Assembly (NCBI RefSeq): GCF_009725165.1
Contig: NZ_WNZW01000011.1
Span: forward strand, 1 to 64,000
Direction of reading: 5' to 3'
DNA length: 64,000 nt
Source: Paenibacillus woosongensis
GTDB taxonomy: Bacteria; Bacillota; Bacilli; Paenibacillales; Paenibacillaceae
Positions 24,992 to 34,164 of this stretch are shown piece by piece. The notes under the pieces are model-generated. The model searched no databases. It worked only from the letters and a program-made list of their open reading frames with translations, and was not told where the DNA came from. Position 1 is the stretch's first letter. Each line of letters starts with the position of its first letter. Both the position numbers and the translations under genes were made by a program.

Positions 24992-25038
24992 CCATATAGC
25001 GCCTGTAAGCATAAGCTAATACCGGGCAAGCACAAAAG

Positions 25039-25075
25039 CATCCTCGACATCTCCCAAGATGTGAGGGTGTTTTTG
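25039..25075 (+). terminator. terminator after the nitroreductase gene
   Basis: CATCCTCgACATCT pairs with AGATGTgAGGGTG around a 'cccA' loop and is followed by TTTTT. Confidence 0.8.
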
Positions 25076-25142
25076 CGTACAAAGAGACAAAATATGTTAC
25101 AATATACAACGTGAATTTGTGGAATGAGAGGACTAGTGATAC

Positions 25143-26726
25143 ATGAGCAAAGCATTGGGGCAAGTGCTGCAGGAGGAAGTGAATAAGCGGCGGACGTTCG
25201 CGATCATTTCCCACCCGGATGCCGGGAAAACCACATTAACCGAGAAATTATTGCTGTTCGGCGGCGCGATTCGTCTGGCAGGATCCGTTAAGGCTCGCAA
25301 GGCAAGCAAGCATGCGACAAGCGACTGGATGGAAATCGAGAAGCAGCGCGGAATTTCCGTCACTTCTTCCGTCATGCAGTTTGACTATAACGGCCATCGG
25401 ATCAACATTCTGGATACGCCGGGCCACCAGGATTTCAGTGAGGACACCTACCGTACATTGACTGCTGCAGACGCAGCTGTCATGCTGATTGACGTGGCCA
25501 AGGGCGTCGAGGTACAGACGATCAAGCTGTTCCAGGTTTGCGCCAAGCGGGGCATTCCGATTTTTACCTTCATCAACAAACTGGACCGGGAAGGCCGGAG
25601 CCCGTTTGATCTGATGGAGGAGCTGGAGCAGGTGCTGGGTATCCGCTCTGTGCCGATGAACTGGCCAATCGGTTCGGGACGCGAGCTGTCGGGCATTTAC
25701 GACCGGATGAACAATCAGGTTGAATTGTTCCAAGGGAATGATCATTCCCAGATCCAAGTAAAGAAGGTCGAGAATTACAATGACCCTGTGATTCGTGAAT
25801 TGGCCGGTGAATACCTGCATGATCAGCTCTGCCAGGACTTGGAGCTCCTTGATGTAGCGGGTGATCCCTTTGATATGGAGAAAATCAGCCGCGGTGAGCT
25901 GACTCCGGTCTTCTTCGGCAGCGCCGTCAATAATTTCGGTGTCCAGACGTTCCTGGAAAACTTCCTGCGTCTTGCTCCAAAACCGGAGCCGCGCCATAGC
26001 TTGACCGGATTGGTCGAGCCGACGAACGAGAAGTTCTCCGGCTACGTGTTCAAAATCCAGGCGAACATGAACCCGGCGCACCGCGACCGCATCGCTTTCC
26101 TGCGCATCGTGTCGGGCAAATTCGAGCGAGGCATGTCGGTGAAGCATGTCCGGGCAGGCAAAGAGATCAAGCTGTCTCAGCCGCAGCAATTCCTGGCTCA
26201 GGATCGGGATATCGTCACCGAGGCTTATCCTGGCGATATTATCGGGCTGTTCGATCCCGGCATTTTCCGGATCGGCGATTCGCTCAGCCAAGGAAGAGAG
26301 ATCGAATTTGATGAGCTGCCGACCTTCTCGCCGGAGATTTTTGCCAAAGTCACCGTAAAGAATGCTCTGAAGCATAAGCAGTATCAGAAGGGGATCGATC
26401 AGCTGACGGAAGAAGGGACCATTCAGGTGTTCACGACGGTAGGCTTCGAGGACATGCTGCTGGGTGTCGTAGGGCAGCTTCAGTTCGAGGTGTTCGAATA
26501 CCGCATGAAGGCGGAATACGGCGTCGATGTGCAGCTGCAGCGGATGCCGTTCCAATTCGCGCGCTGGATTGTCGCGGACAAGGTGGATCCTTCGAAATTC
26601 CGGATTAATTCGACGCTGGTGACGGATAAGAAAGGCAATTATGTCGTCTTGTTTGAGAACGAGTACGCGATGAGAACTGCGATGGAGAAAAATCCGGATG
26701 CGAAGTTCCTGGAGACAGCGCCCTAA
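25143..26726 (+). CDS. prfC: peptide chain release factor 3
   Basis: This 527-residue GTPase recycles RF1/RF2 from the ribosome after peptide release. GTPase motifs are 'SHPDAGKTTL' (~23-32), 'DTPGHQDF' and 'NKLD'; domain II and III blocks follow ('IVSGKFERGMSVKHVRAGKE', 'AVGQLQFEV'-like 'VVGQLQFEVFEYR'). Length equals the usual ~525-530. It stands alone between terminators. The long antisense frame over it is a shadow. Confidence 0.96.
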   Translation: MSKALGQVLQEEVNKRRTFAIISHPDAGKTTLTEKLLLFGGAIRLAGSVKARKASKHATSDWMEIEKQRGISVTSSVMQFDYNGHRINILDTPGHQDFSEDTYRTLTAADAAVMLIDVAKGVEVQTIKLFQVCAKRGIPIFTFINKLDREGRSPFDLMEELEQVLGIRSVPMNWPIGSGRELSGIYDRMNNQVELFQGNDHSQIQVKKVENYNDPVIRELAGEYLHDQLCQDLELLDVAGDPFDMEKISRGELTPVFFGSAVNNFGVQTFLENFLRLAPKPEPRHSLTGLVEPTNEKFSGYVFKIQANMNPAHRDRIAFLRIVSGKFERGMSVKHVRAGKEIKLSQPQQFLAQDRDIVTEAYPGDIIGLFDPGIFRIGDSLSQGREIEFDELPTFSPEIFAKVTVKNALKHKQYQKGIDQLTEEGTIQVFTTVGFEDMLLGVVGQLQFEVFEYRMKAEYGVDVQLQRMPFQFARWIVADKVDPSKFRINSTLVTDKKGNYVVLFENEYAMRTAMEKNPDAKFLETAP

Positions 26727-26798
26727 GGCAAAAACGAGCCGGAAAGGCTAATGCTATAAGCCGGGGCTAAGCATAGTTTGCTCCAGTACTATATAACA

Positions 26799-26839
26799 AA
26801 GAAGCCTCCTTACAGGTATCATAGGTAAGGAGGCTTCTT
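26799..26839. terminator. bidirectional terminator between prfC and sspI
   Basis: AAGAAGCCTCCTTAC pairs perfectly with GTAAGGAGGCTTCTT; it serves the two convergent genes. Confidence 0.85.
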
Positions 26840-26864
26840 GTGCTGCGATGATGGCGGGCTATCC

Positions 26865-27098
26865 TTATTTCAATGGCTTCAGCTCGGCAGAAGCAAGCTC
26901 TCCGCTCAGGAGAGAGATCAATTCATCTTTCTTGGCGTCGTCGATATGCTTCCAGATGATCTCGAAAACGACGCCAAGGCCTGGAAGCGCAGTTTCCTGG
27001 GCATCGATCGAGCCCTCTACCATATCCCGCAGGCCTGCTTCGTTTTTGCCGTGCATTTTATGCACAACCGCTTGTCTAAGGTCAAGAGTAATTGGCAT
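26865..27098 (-). CDS. sspI: small acid-soluble spore protein SspI
   Basis: This 77-residue protein matches the SspI family: 'LDLRQAVVHKMHGKNEAGLR' and the diagnostic 'LPGLGVVFEIIWKH'. It is a minor forespore protein of unknown function in Bacillus spores. AAGGAGGTATAGAT precedes the ATG. As in Bacillus, it sits near the TrmH-type methyltransferase gene (ysgA), here with ktrA between them. Confidence 0.92.
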   Translation of the reverse strand: MPITLDLRQAVVHKMHGKNEAGLRDMVEGSIDAQETALPGLGVVFEIIWKHIDDAKKDELISLLSGELASAELKPLK

Positions 27099-27224
27099 AT
27101 CTATACCTCCTTGAAATAGTCATTGCCCGGTGTTAATGTTCCCGGCTCTTGCTCTGAAAATACAAGTTTGGGACGGGTTGTGGTATACTATTTCGCATAA
27201 ATATGGACTCGGGTAGGTGGAAAC

Positions 27225-27899
27225 ATGGCACAATCCGCAAAAAAACAATACGCTGTCATCGGCATGGGTCGCTTTGGGCTCAGCGTGGCCAGCGCTTTAA
27301 GCAATATGGGCTTTGATGTCCTGGCGATCGACACCAACGAGCAGCGCACGCAGGCCGTATCCAATATCGTGACGCATGCCGTATCCGCAGACTCTACGGA
27401 CGAAGAGGCGCTTCGCGCGCTGGGCATACGCAATTTCGATGTCGTGGTCGTGGCGATCGGCGAGAATATTCAAGCCAGCATTTTGACGACGCTGATCCTT
27501 AAAGACCTGGGAGGGCCAATCATTATCGTTAAAGCCCAGAATGAGCTGCACGGCAAGGTGTTGAATAAGATCGGTGCAGACAAGGTGATCTATCCGGAGC
27601 GGGATATGGGGCTTCGCCTGGCCCATCACTTGACCTCGCCGAACATCCTCGACTACATTGAGCTGTCGGACGAATACAGCATCGTTGATCTGCAGATCAC
27701 GAAGGCGATGGTTGGCAAGAACCTGAAGGAGCTTGATATTCGGGCCAAGTTCGGCTGCAACGTCATGGCAATCAAGACGGGCAGCAAAATGAATATTTCG
27801 CCGGCGGCCAACGACCGGCTTGAAGAAGGCGACGTGCTTGTCATTGTCGGCGAGAAGAATGATTTGACGAAGCTTGAGCTGGCTTATTCGGAATCATAA
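27225..27899 (+). CDS. ktrA: KtrA/KtrC-type potassium channel gating protein
   Basis: This 224-residue cytoplasmic protein has an RCK/TrkA-N nucleotide-binding domain ('YAVIGMGRFGLSVA', Gly13-x-Gly15-x-x-Gly18; 'AIDTNEQR' binds ribose) and a TrkA-C domain ('IVDLQITKAMVGKNLKELDI'), which in homologues binds c-di-AMP. It gates a KtrB/KtrD channel; no such gene is adjacent, as for Bacillus ktrC. AGGTGGAAAC precedes the ATG. An extended -10 'TGGTATACT' lies about 35 bp upstream. Confidence 0.93.
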   Translation: MAQSAKKQYAVIGMGRFGLSVASALSNMGFDVLAIDTNEQRTQAVSNIVTHAVSADSTDEEALRALGIRNFDVVVVAIGENIQASILTTLILKDLGGPIIIVKAQNELHGKVLNKIGADKVIYPERDMGLRLAHHLTSPNILDYIELSDEYSIVDLQITKAMVGKNLKELDIRAKFGCNVMAIKTGSKMNISPAANDRLEEGDVLVIVGEKNDLTKLELAYSES

Positions 27900-27919
27900 T
27901 CGAAGGGGTTGAACGACTG

Positions 27920-28717
27920 ATGCAGCAAATTACTTCTCCGAACAATCCCCGCGTGAAGGAATGGGCTGGACTGCTTGAGAAGAAAAACCGGGATAAGCAC
28001 CTGAAGTATGTAATTGAGGGCATTCATTTGGTGCAGGAAGCACTGAAGGCGCGAGCCGATCTGGAATGCGTATGCTATGAAATTGAGCGGGGGATCCCCG
28101 CCGAGCTGTCGGAGGCAGCTGCCGCCTCGCTGGATGTGGAGTGGATCGGTGTAACGGCGGCGATTATCGGCAAATGCACCGATGCAAAGACGCCGCAGCC
28201 GGTGTTCGCCATCGCCCGCAAACGCCGCGGCGAGCTCGAGTCCTTGCTGACAGAGGAACGCAGCCTCGTTGTCGTGCTGGACGGTGTGCAGGACCCCGGG
28301 AACGTCGGCACGATCATTCGCAGCGCGGATGCCGTTGGTGCGAACGGCGTGATCGTCGGCCTAGGCTGTGCGGATATATACAACCCGAAGGTCATTCGTT
28401 CAACAATGGGCTCCTTATTCCATTTGCCCGTCATTGAAGGTGACCTGGCCCACATTCTGCCCCAGGCCAAAGCCCGGGGGATCCGGCTGGCCGGAACGAG
28501 CTTGCAGGCGGCAGCGAGCTGCTACGCATATGACTTTACGGGGCCGGTATGGCTGCTGTTCGGCAGCGAAGCAAGAGGCCTGAGTGCGAACGTGCGTGAG
28601 CTGATGGACGACGGGCTGCTTATCCCGATGCGGGGGCAGGCGGAATCGTTGAACGTGGCCATGGCCGCTTCGGTGCTGCTGTTTGAAGCGCAGCGGCAGC
28701 GGTATTATAGACAATGA
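27920..28717 (+). CDS. TrmH/SpoU-family RNA 2'-O-methyltransferase (YsgA-like)
   Basis: This 265-residue SPOUT enzyme has an N-terminal substrate-binding domain ('ITSPNNPRVKEWAGLLEKKN') and the three SpoU motifs: 'VLDGVQDPGNVGTIIRSADA', 'WLLFGSEARGL' and 'IPMRGQAESLNVAMAASVLL'. It should methylate ribose in rRNA or tRNA using SAM. It follows ktrA by 20 bp. In Bacillus, ysgA lies between sspI and pheST; here pheST is not adjacent. Confidence 0.92.
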   Translation: MQQITSPNNPRVKEWAGLLEKKNRDKHLKYVIEGIHLVQEALKARADLECVCYEIERGIPAELSEAAAASLDVEWIGVTAAIIGKCTDAKTPQPVFAIARKRRGELESLLTEERSLVVVLDGVQDPGNVGTIIRSADAVGANGVIVGLGCADIYNPKVIRSTMGSLFHLPVIEGDLAHILPQAKARGIRLAGTSLQAAASCYAYDFTGPVWLLFGSEARGLSANVRELMDDGLLIPMRGQAESLNVAMAASVLLFEAQRQRYYRQ

Positions 28718-28819
28718 AATGCTTTCTGCATCATAAAAGGGCTGGGGCGTAGATGATCCCAGAGTAGGACGCCGGATTTACACCCTAACGTATGCTTATG
28801 TAAATTTCATACCAATAAT

Positions 28820-28860
28820 AAAACGCCCAACCTCTATTGAAGCAGAGGTTGGGCGTTTTG
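28820..28860. terminator. bidirectional terminator
   Basis: AAAACGCCCAACCTCT pairs perfectly with AGAGGTTGGGCGTTTT between the convergent methyltransferase and SLH genes. Confidence 0.9.
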
Positions 28861-28867
28861 CGGCAGA

Positions 28868-29509
28868 TTATAGCTCGGGAAGATCCTGTGGATCATTCTT
28901 CTCATCTGGTCTTTCCAGCAATCCGCCGATGCCGTATTCGCTGACATTTTTGATAAACTGCAGAGCTTCAGCGCGCGTCAAGGCGCTTTTGCCTTCATAG
29001 CTGTCCACGCTTACGATATTCGGGTCTTTCCCCGTAGCGAGCCCGAAGGCAAGCACGTAGTGGATGGCATGATCGCCGCTGAAGTTGACGCCTTCCGTGG
29101 CGGTGACCAATTCGGCAACCTGCTCCCGGGAAATCGGTTGATTTCTAGATAAGAGCTCTTTGTAGCCGATGAGCGGATAATTTAGCTGCTTCGCCCGGTC
29201 ATAATAAGCATCTGCCCAATGGCCTTGTTGGGCGGAGGTAACCAGCTCCGGCTCGAAAGCCCGCAGCAGCATAGCGAGGAATTCGGCTTCGCTTACCGTT
29301 TGATTCGGTTTGAATGTCCCGTCAGCGTACCCTTTGACCATTTCCTTGGAAACGGCCCATTGCACAGTCTCTTCATACCAGGAGCCCTTCTTAACGTCCG
29401 TGAAGGAAATCTGCTCTGCAGCATGAAGTGCTGACGGTAGGGCTGGTCCGAGAAGAGACAGGCTCATTGCAGATGTAATGATTAGTTTTATAAGTGTTCG
29501 AATTTTCAT
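28868..29509 (-). CDS. S-layer homology (SLH) domain protein
   Basis: This 213-residue exported protein has a signal peptide ('IRTLIKLIITSAMSLSLLGP'), a clear SLH repeat ('FTDVKKGSWYEETVQWAVSK' then 'GYADGTFKPNQTVSEAEFLA') and two more degenerate SLH-like segments ending near residue 195. SLH domains bind pyruvylated cell-wall polymers. The gene starts 12 bp after the subtilase stop, so they form an operon. It has no enzymatic domain and may tether a partner to the wall. Confidence 0.88.
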   Translation of the reverse strand: MKIRTLIKLIITSAMSLSLLGPALPSALHAAEQISFTDVKKGSWYEETVQWAVSKEMVKGYADGTFKPNQTVSEAEFLAMLLRAFEPELVTSAQQGHWADAYYDRAKQLNYPLIGYKELLSRNQPISREQVAELVTATEGVNFSGDHAIHYVLAFGLATGKDPNIVSVDSYEGKSALTRAEALQFIKNVSEYGIGGLLERPDEKNDPQDLPEL

Positions 29510-29521
29510 AGTTGCAAACCC

Positions 29522-32254
29522 CTATCTTGTTGTGAACTCTAAAATTAACGGGTTTTTCAGTTCAAAGCTGTCAGACGAACTTGGATCCGGCTTGCCTTTT
29601 ACTGTCGTGTCCATAACGATGGTGTAGGTTTCTTTGGCAGCGAACTTGCCCTTCTTCGGCGTTACATGAATTCGATTGAACAGTATTTTGATCTCTACCG
29701 TATCGTGTACGGCTTCCCCTTTGCTGTTCAAGACGAAGATGTTCTCGCCAGGCTTTAGGGACGATGGATCAATGTATTTATAGTTTGCGCTTTTCATGGC
29801 CACTTGAAGACTGATGCCGATCGGTATAGTAGAACGAACCCCTAGTTTGGACGGCAGATCCTGAATGCTCAGCTCTTCCTTGAGGCGATTCAATTCCTGC
29901 CGGAACTCTTCGTGCTTCTCTTGGTCAGTCAGCCTTTGAACGGCCATTTTAGCCTGGACGAAGTCACTTATGGCAAGCGTCTGCTTGGCCTTATCTAGCG
30001 ATGCTTTGGCTTCTTGAAGCTGGTTCTCTGCAGCTGCATCCGCTTTGTCCTGCTCCCCGACTTGTGCCGTATTTCCTGCCGGGGCAGGTGTTACGTTAAC
30101 CGGAACCTGAATGATACCGCCTCCCGGTGCCGATGGTCCTCCTGACGCAGGAGGCGTCGAAGGTGCGGGATGATTTACGGCCGGAGCGGGTTGCGTCCTT
30201 GCCGTTAGCGAGGCTCCATCAGATACGTTGCCATGGGTGTCTACGGTCTTGACCACGATCTTATAGGCGGTGTCCGCAAGCAAACCGTTGAATTGGTATG
30301 ATGAAGCTGCTGTATCCGTAATGTAATTATTGTTGATGTATAGCTTGACCTCGGCAAAATCGGGATCTGCCGGGTTGCTCCAACTGACCTGCAGCGATGA
30401 GTTAGTCGCTTTAACCAGCGCCAATTGAGTTACTTCTGCTGGAGCCGTCGTATCCGCTGCAGGCGGCTCATGACCAGGACCTGCTGGATCAGTAGCACCT
30501 GCAGCTAGGGTAGAGGCAGTAAGGCTCAAGCCGGATGAAATATTGCCAGCAAGGTCTGCTGTTCTTACCCCAAAGCGATAGCTTGTATTCGGGGTCAACC
30601 CTTCGAATTTATAAGATGTTCCTGCAGTCTCGTATACCTTGGTTCCGTTAAGGTAGAGATGGACTTTTGCAAAATCAGGTTCTGCAGGATTGGTCCAACC
30701 TAGCTTCACGTAGGTGGAGGACGTTGCAGTAACCATGAGATCTGATACTTCTGCCGGGGCAGCTGTATCCGGAATTTGAGGAATATTGTCTGTAATGACC
30801 GTAACTGTTTCCCCAGAAGATTCGTTTCCGCTCCAATCCGCCGATTTAACGGTAATTGAATAGGACGTGGTTGGCTGCAGTTGGGTCAAGGTAAACGTCT
30901 GGCCCGCTGCGCTGCCTGCATAAACGCCATTGGCATAGATGTTATTGGTTGCAAAGTCTGAATTCACCGGATTATTCCAAGCAATTGAAATCTCGGAATC
31001 CGTTTTTCCTAGGACTTGAAGATTCGTGACATTCGCAGGCGGGGTTTGATCAAGTGACCGATCGAAGGTCACCATACCGTAACCATATTCGATATCCCGT
31101 CCGGCAGCTCCCAGATCCATCGCATATTTTTTGATTTCCTCGCGAAGCTGTACGTTCGTCATTCCGGGATCTTTCTGTTTGAGCAGAGCGATCATGCCGG
31201 AAACATGCGGAGCGGCTTGCGATGTTCCGCTGGATAACGCATAAGCGGGAGCGCCGCCGCTGACATAAGTTGATAGGATGTCCACGCCAGGTGCTGCGAT
31301 TTCAACTTCATCGCCGACTGAGGAGAAGGCGCCGCGCGCGTTATTGGCATCCACCGCCGCAACAGCAATTACGCTGTCATATTTAGCGGGATAATTGATT
31401 GTATAAGTACTTAAGGGAACAGGGACGATATTGCCGTTCGCATCTTCCGTCGTCTGGCTATTGCCTGCCGAACCGACGACGGCGATACCTTGTGCATTTG
31501 CTAGGTCTACCATATCTTTCAACAGCTCGGAATGCGTATCCGTTCCAAGAGAAAGGTTAATGATATCCATATGGTTTTGAATCGACCATTCGATGCCTTC
31601 AAGAACGTCCTGAAGCGTTCCCTCGCCATTCTGATCCATCGTTTTTACAGCATAGAGCTGGACGCCGGGCGCGATACCTACTGTTCCGCTGCCATTGCTT
31701 TTGGCGGCGATGATGCCTGCGACATGTGTGCCATGTCCGTTATCATCCGTGTAACTACTTGTGTAATCTACGGTCGATATCCCGCCGGCAATCGCTAGTT
31801 CAGGATGCGGATAGATCCCGGAATCAATGACGGCCACTTTAACGCCTGTGCCTGTATAGCCTGAGTTCCACATCAGGGTTGGCTTAACAGCCTGAAAGCC
31901 CCATCCGTTTTGCTCGGAGGGAATGGACGCTGCTTTGAATTCCCCGCCCGTAATCCGAAAGGTAATATTGCGCTCGATCAGTGCGATATTCGGATCGGCT
32001 GCCAATGCAGGCAGATTGTGGTTGCTTACCGTAGCAGCTACGGCAGGGATGGTGTCGAAATCATGAAGAATATCAATACTTTCATTGTATACCGTGTCCT
32101 TACCATCCTCGTTTTTATAAACGACAATGACCTCCTGCTGCATTCCGGACAGCGAGCCGTTGGCATTTGCCGCCCCAAGCCCTAGGGTCCCCAAATGGAG
32201 CAGCAGCAAAATGGCGAGAACAGATGCGATAATCTTGTTTGTCAGTCTGCTCAT
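29522..32254 (-). CDS. secreted subtilisin-like serine protease with fibronectin type III domains
   Basis: This 910-residue modular protease has a signal peptide (~1-30), an I9-type propeptide (~40-100) and an S8 catalytic domain with Asp144 ('AVIDSGIYPHPEL'), His174 ('NGHGTHVAG'), oxyanion Asn266 and Ser346 ('SSGTSQAAPHV'). Three fibronectin type III domains follow (~405-690), each opened by an Ala-Pro-Ala-Glu-Val-like linker. Then come a Pro/Gly-rich hinge, a charged helical segment (~735-800) and a terminal Ig-like domain resembling SbsA/Big_5. It would be secreted and self-processed. It has no SLH domain; the next gene supplies one. Confidence 0.94.
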   Translation of the reverse strand: MSRLTNKIIASVLAILLLLHLGTLGLGAANANGSLSGMQQEVIVVYKNEDGKDTVYNESIDILHDFDTIPAVAATVSNHNLPALAADPNIALIERNITFRITGGEFKAASIPSEQNGWGFQAVKPTLMWNSGYTGTGVKVAVIDSGIYPHPELAIAGGISTVDYTSSYTDDNGHGTHVAGIIAAKSNGSGTVGIAPGVQLYAVKTMDQNGEGTLQDVLEGIEWSIQNHMDIINLSLGTDTHSELLKDMVDLANAQGIAVVGSAGNSQTTEDANGNIVPVPLSTYTINYPAKYDSVIAVAAVDANNARGAFSSVGDEVEIAAPGVDILSTYVSGGAPAYALSSGTSQAAPHVSGMIALLKQKDPGMTNVQLREEIKKYAMDLGAAGRDIEYGYGMVTFDRSLDQTPPANVTNLQVLGKTDSEISIAWNNPVNSDFATNNIYANGVYAGSAAGQTFTLTQLQPTTSYSITVKSADWSGNESSGETVTVITDNIPQIPDTAAPAEVSDLMVTATSSTYVKLGWTNPAEPDFAKVHLYLNGTKVYETAGTSYKFEGLTPNTSYRFGVRTADLAGNISSGLSLTASTLAAGATDPAGPGHEPPAADTTAPAEVTQLALVKATNSSLQVSWSNPADPDFAEVKLYINNNYITDTAASSYQFNGLLADTAYKIVVKTVDTHGNVSDGASLTARTQPAPAVNHPAPSTPPASGGPSAPGGGIIQVPVNVTPAPAGNTAQVGEQDKADAAAENQLQEAKASLDKAKQTLAISDFVQAKMAVQRLTDQEKHEEFRQELNRLKEELSIQDLPSKLGVRSTIPIGISLQVAMKSANYKYIDPSSLKPGENIFVLNSKGEAVHDTVEIKILFNRIHVTPKKGKFAAKETYTIVMDTTVKGKPDPSSSDSFELKNPLILEFTTR

Positions 32255-32570
32255 AGAGTGTAAATCTCTCCCTCTTATTTATCTGTTACTACTAAGAAGC
32301 AATTGAAGCAGAGCACCCCTTTCTGCCTGAATAATATCGGTTCAATCATTATATCGGCAGGTAGATGAACGTTTTTAATAGAATCAAAGACTTTAGACCT
32401 ATGGAAAAACATGACTATTGGCCTTCCTCTCCTTATGGAGCTACCGCTGCAATTTCAGCAACAAAAATTCCCGTCCATCGCTCAAATCACTGTCTCTGCG
32501 CATAAATTTTATAAAGGGGTGGATACTATTCTGTAGCGCTAACTAAAAATTACAGGAGAGAAAACCCTAA
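32255..32570. other. divergent intergenic region, subtilase / MBL hydrolase
   Basis: No gene is seen in these 316 bp. A TATAAT hexamer on the minus strand (32353-32348) could be the -10 of the subtilase operon, with a poor -35. Small hairpins (CTCC/GGAG and GCTG/CAGC) occur near 32430-32460, but no known riboswitch core was recognised. Confidence 0.4.
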
Positions 32571-33422
32571 ATGGATAAACAAATTGAACAAGGTAATGAT
32601 TACCATTATATTCCAGTCACTTCTGTAGGCAGTGGTGTTGGTGTGGAAGTAGCGCCAGATTTATATAGCTATACCATTCAAATTGTTAACATCGGTTTGG
32701 TTGGTCAGCGGGACTCGAAGGAATTTGTATTAATTGATACCGGAATGCCGGAATCAGCTGGTGAAATCATTGCTGTCACTGAAGAACGTTTTGGCGCAAA
32801 CAGCCGTCCTAAGGCAATTATTTTAACGCATGGTCACTTTGATCATGTGGGAGCTGTAGTTGACCTGGTAAAACATTGGAATGTTCCTGTATACGCTCAT
32901 GAGTTAGAGTTGCCGTTCTTGACAGGGCAAATGAGTTATCCAGAGCCGGATGCCACTGTAGAAGGCGGGGCGGTAGCCAAGATGTCTCCCTTCTTTCCGA
33001 TTGAACCAGTCAATCTAGGGGATCAGGTCCAAGCCCTTCCTGCTGATGGAACTGTACCTCATTTGCCTGATTTTCGCTGGATTCATACCCCGGGCCATTC
33101 ACCAGGACATGTGTCATTGTTCAGGGATAAGGATCGCTCCCTTATTGCAGGAGATGCCTTCGTAACAGTAAAACAGGATTCGCTGTATAAGGTGTTTACT
33201 CAAGAGGTAGAGATTAATGGCCCGCCAAGATATCTTACGACGGACTGGCCAGCGGCATGGGATTCAGTTAAGAAATTGGCGGCGTTAAACCCATCTGTGG
33301 CGATTTGCGGTCACGGAATGCCTGTGTCTGGCGAGCTATTGTCCAGAAATCTTGAAAAACTGGTGAAGCAGTTTGACCAAATTGCGATTCCTGATTACGG
33401 CAAATACGTAAATAAGCATTAG
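32571..33422 (+). CDS. metallo-beta-lactamase-fold hydrolase
   Basis: This 283-residue protein has the metal-binding motif 'THGHFDH' (His87, His89, Asp91, His92), a downstream His in 'HTPGHSPGH', an Asp in 'IAGDAF' and a final His in 'ICGHGMP'. That is a complete dinuclear zinc site of the MBL superfamily. The length and motifs resemble general MBL hydrolases rather than glyoxalase II or lactamases. No signal peptide, so it is cytoplasmic. CAGGAGAGAAAACCCTAA precedes the ATG. Substrate unknown. Confidence 0.88.
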   Translation: MDKQIEQGNDYHYIPVTSVGSGVGVEVAPDLYSYTIQIVNIGLVGQRDSKEFVLIDTGMPESAGEIIAVTEERFGANSRPKAIILTHGHFDHVGAVVDLVKHWNVPVYAHELELPFLTGQMSYPEPDATVEGGAVAKMSPFFPIEPVNLGDQVQALPADGTVPHLPDFRWIHTPGHSPGHVSLFRDKDRSLIAGDAFVTVKQDSLYKVFTQEVEINGPPRYLTTDWPAAWDSVKKLAALNPSVAICGHGMPVSGELLSRNLEKLVKQFDQIAIPDYGKYVNKH

Positions 33423-33667
33423 ACAGCAAAGATAGATGGCGCTGAGGGCTGCAATGAAGCAGTCCTCTTTTATTGTGTTTAGCCTATTGCTTGGATGATT
33501 CCCTCAGCTCCTTGTAATATGTACGCCCAAAAAACAAGTTGGCAGCATACCTCCAGGGAGTATTTTATGATACCATATAACTACATTGAAAATATAAGGG
33601 GCGCGTTTCATACATCCTAATCATGAAGCCAGTAAGCAAAATTGCAACGGGTAATTTCATTGTTTAA

Positions 33668-33684
33668 ATACCTAGTATAGGTAT
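33668..33684. repeat. palindrome ATACCTA-GTA-TAGGTAT
   Basis: A perfect 7-bp inverted repeat with a 3-bp centre lies 130 bp upstream of the copZ promoter. It may sit between a weak -35 (TTGTTT, 33660) and -10, and resembles a metalloregulator operator. Confidence 0.45.
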
Positions 33685-33808
33685 ATGCGAGGTGATGATT
33701 TCACCGTCTGTATACAACTGGTAAACCTGGTTTAATGGATATTTAAACGGGGTATTATAATGGTGAATTCAGTTTGAAAAAAATAAATTTTAAAAAACCA
33801 ACACCCTA

Positions 33809-33838
33809 TTGAAATACCCTACGGGGGTATGGTAATAT
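33809..33838 (+). promoter_or_regulatory. copZA promoter with CsoR-type operator
   Basis: TTGAAA (33809-33814) and TAATAT (33833-33838) flank an 18-bp spacer that is almost entirely the G/C-rich box ATACCCTACGGGGGTATGG. This closely resembles the operator of the copper sensor CsoR in Bacillus. The apo-repressor would occlude the promoter and Cu(I) would release it. Confidence 0.85.
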
Positions 33839-33889
33839 GTAAATGAAATTAGTTATACAATAAAAATTCATTTTTTGGAGGGAGAAACC

Positions 33890-34108
33890 ATGGAACAAAC
33901 AACACTCCATGTTAAAGGGATGTCCTGTGGACATTGTATCAACTCTATAGAAGGTAATGTCGGAAAATTGAACGGTGTGGAGTCCGTCAAAGTAAATTTG
34001 AATGAAGGAACTGTGGCCGTATCATTTGATCCTAAGGCTGTGTCCTTGAAGGAAATTAAAGAGGTAATTGACGAGCAGGGTTACGAAGTGGATGGAGCGC
34101 CTGTCTAA
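33890..34108 (+). CDS. copZ: copper chaperone CopZ
   Basis: This 72-residue heavy-metal-associated domain protein carries the Cu(I)-binding motif 'GMSCGHC' (Cys13, Cys16). It delivers copper to the exporter CopA encoded just downstream. The ATG at 33890 follows TTTTTGGAGGGAGAAACC; an in-frame codon 15 bases earlier overlaps the ribosome-binding site. A strong terminator lies between it and copA. Confidence 0.95.
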   Translation: MEQTTLHVKGMSCGHCINSIEGNVGKLNGVESVKVNLNEGTVAVSFDPKAVSLKEIKEVIDEQGYEVDGAPV

Positions 34109-34164
34109 ATAACTCTATAATCTGCGATAAGAGGCTGTGTATTCAAAGGGTAAATGGAATCCAA

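Larger units (their letters stand above)
33423..33889 (+). other. long copZ upstream region with operators
   Basis: About 467 bp without a convincing gene. It holds a 7-3-7 palindrome (33668-33684) and the copZ promoter with a CsoR-type box (33809-33838). A short out-of-frame stretch near 33616-33655 could be a remnant of a csoR start, but this is too weak to annotate. Confidence 0.6.

Noticed and set aside
25248..26555. 435-codon open frame opposite prfC
   Set aside because: Coding shadow of prfC; no start signal and no family resemblance.
27099..27224. sigma-G promoter for sspI
   Set aside because: A TGTATT with a distant CATTA-like hexamer was found, but the spacing (about 20 bp) and -10 are too poor.
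32255..32570. possible c-di-GMP or other riboswitch near 32430-32500
   Set aside because: A 'GGTAGC' stretch on the minus strand suggested it, but the conserved core and pairing of known classes are absent.
33600..33655. possible csoR remnant (HPNHEASK-like start)
   Set aside because: Only about a dozen codons look like a CsoR N-terminus, with no start codon and no continuation; it could be chance.
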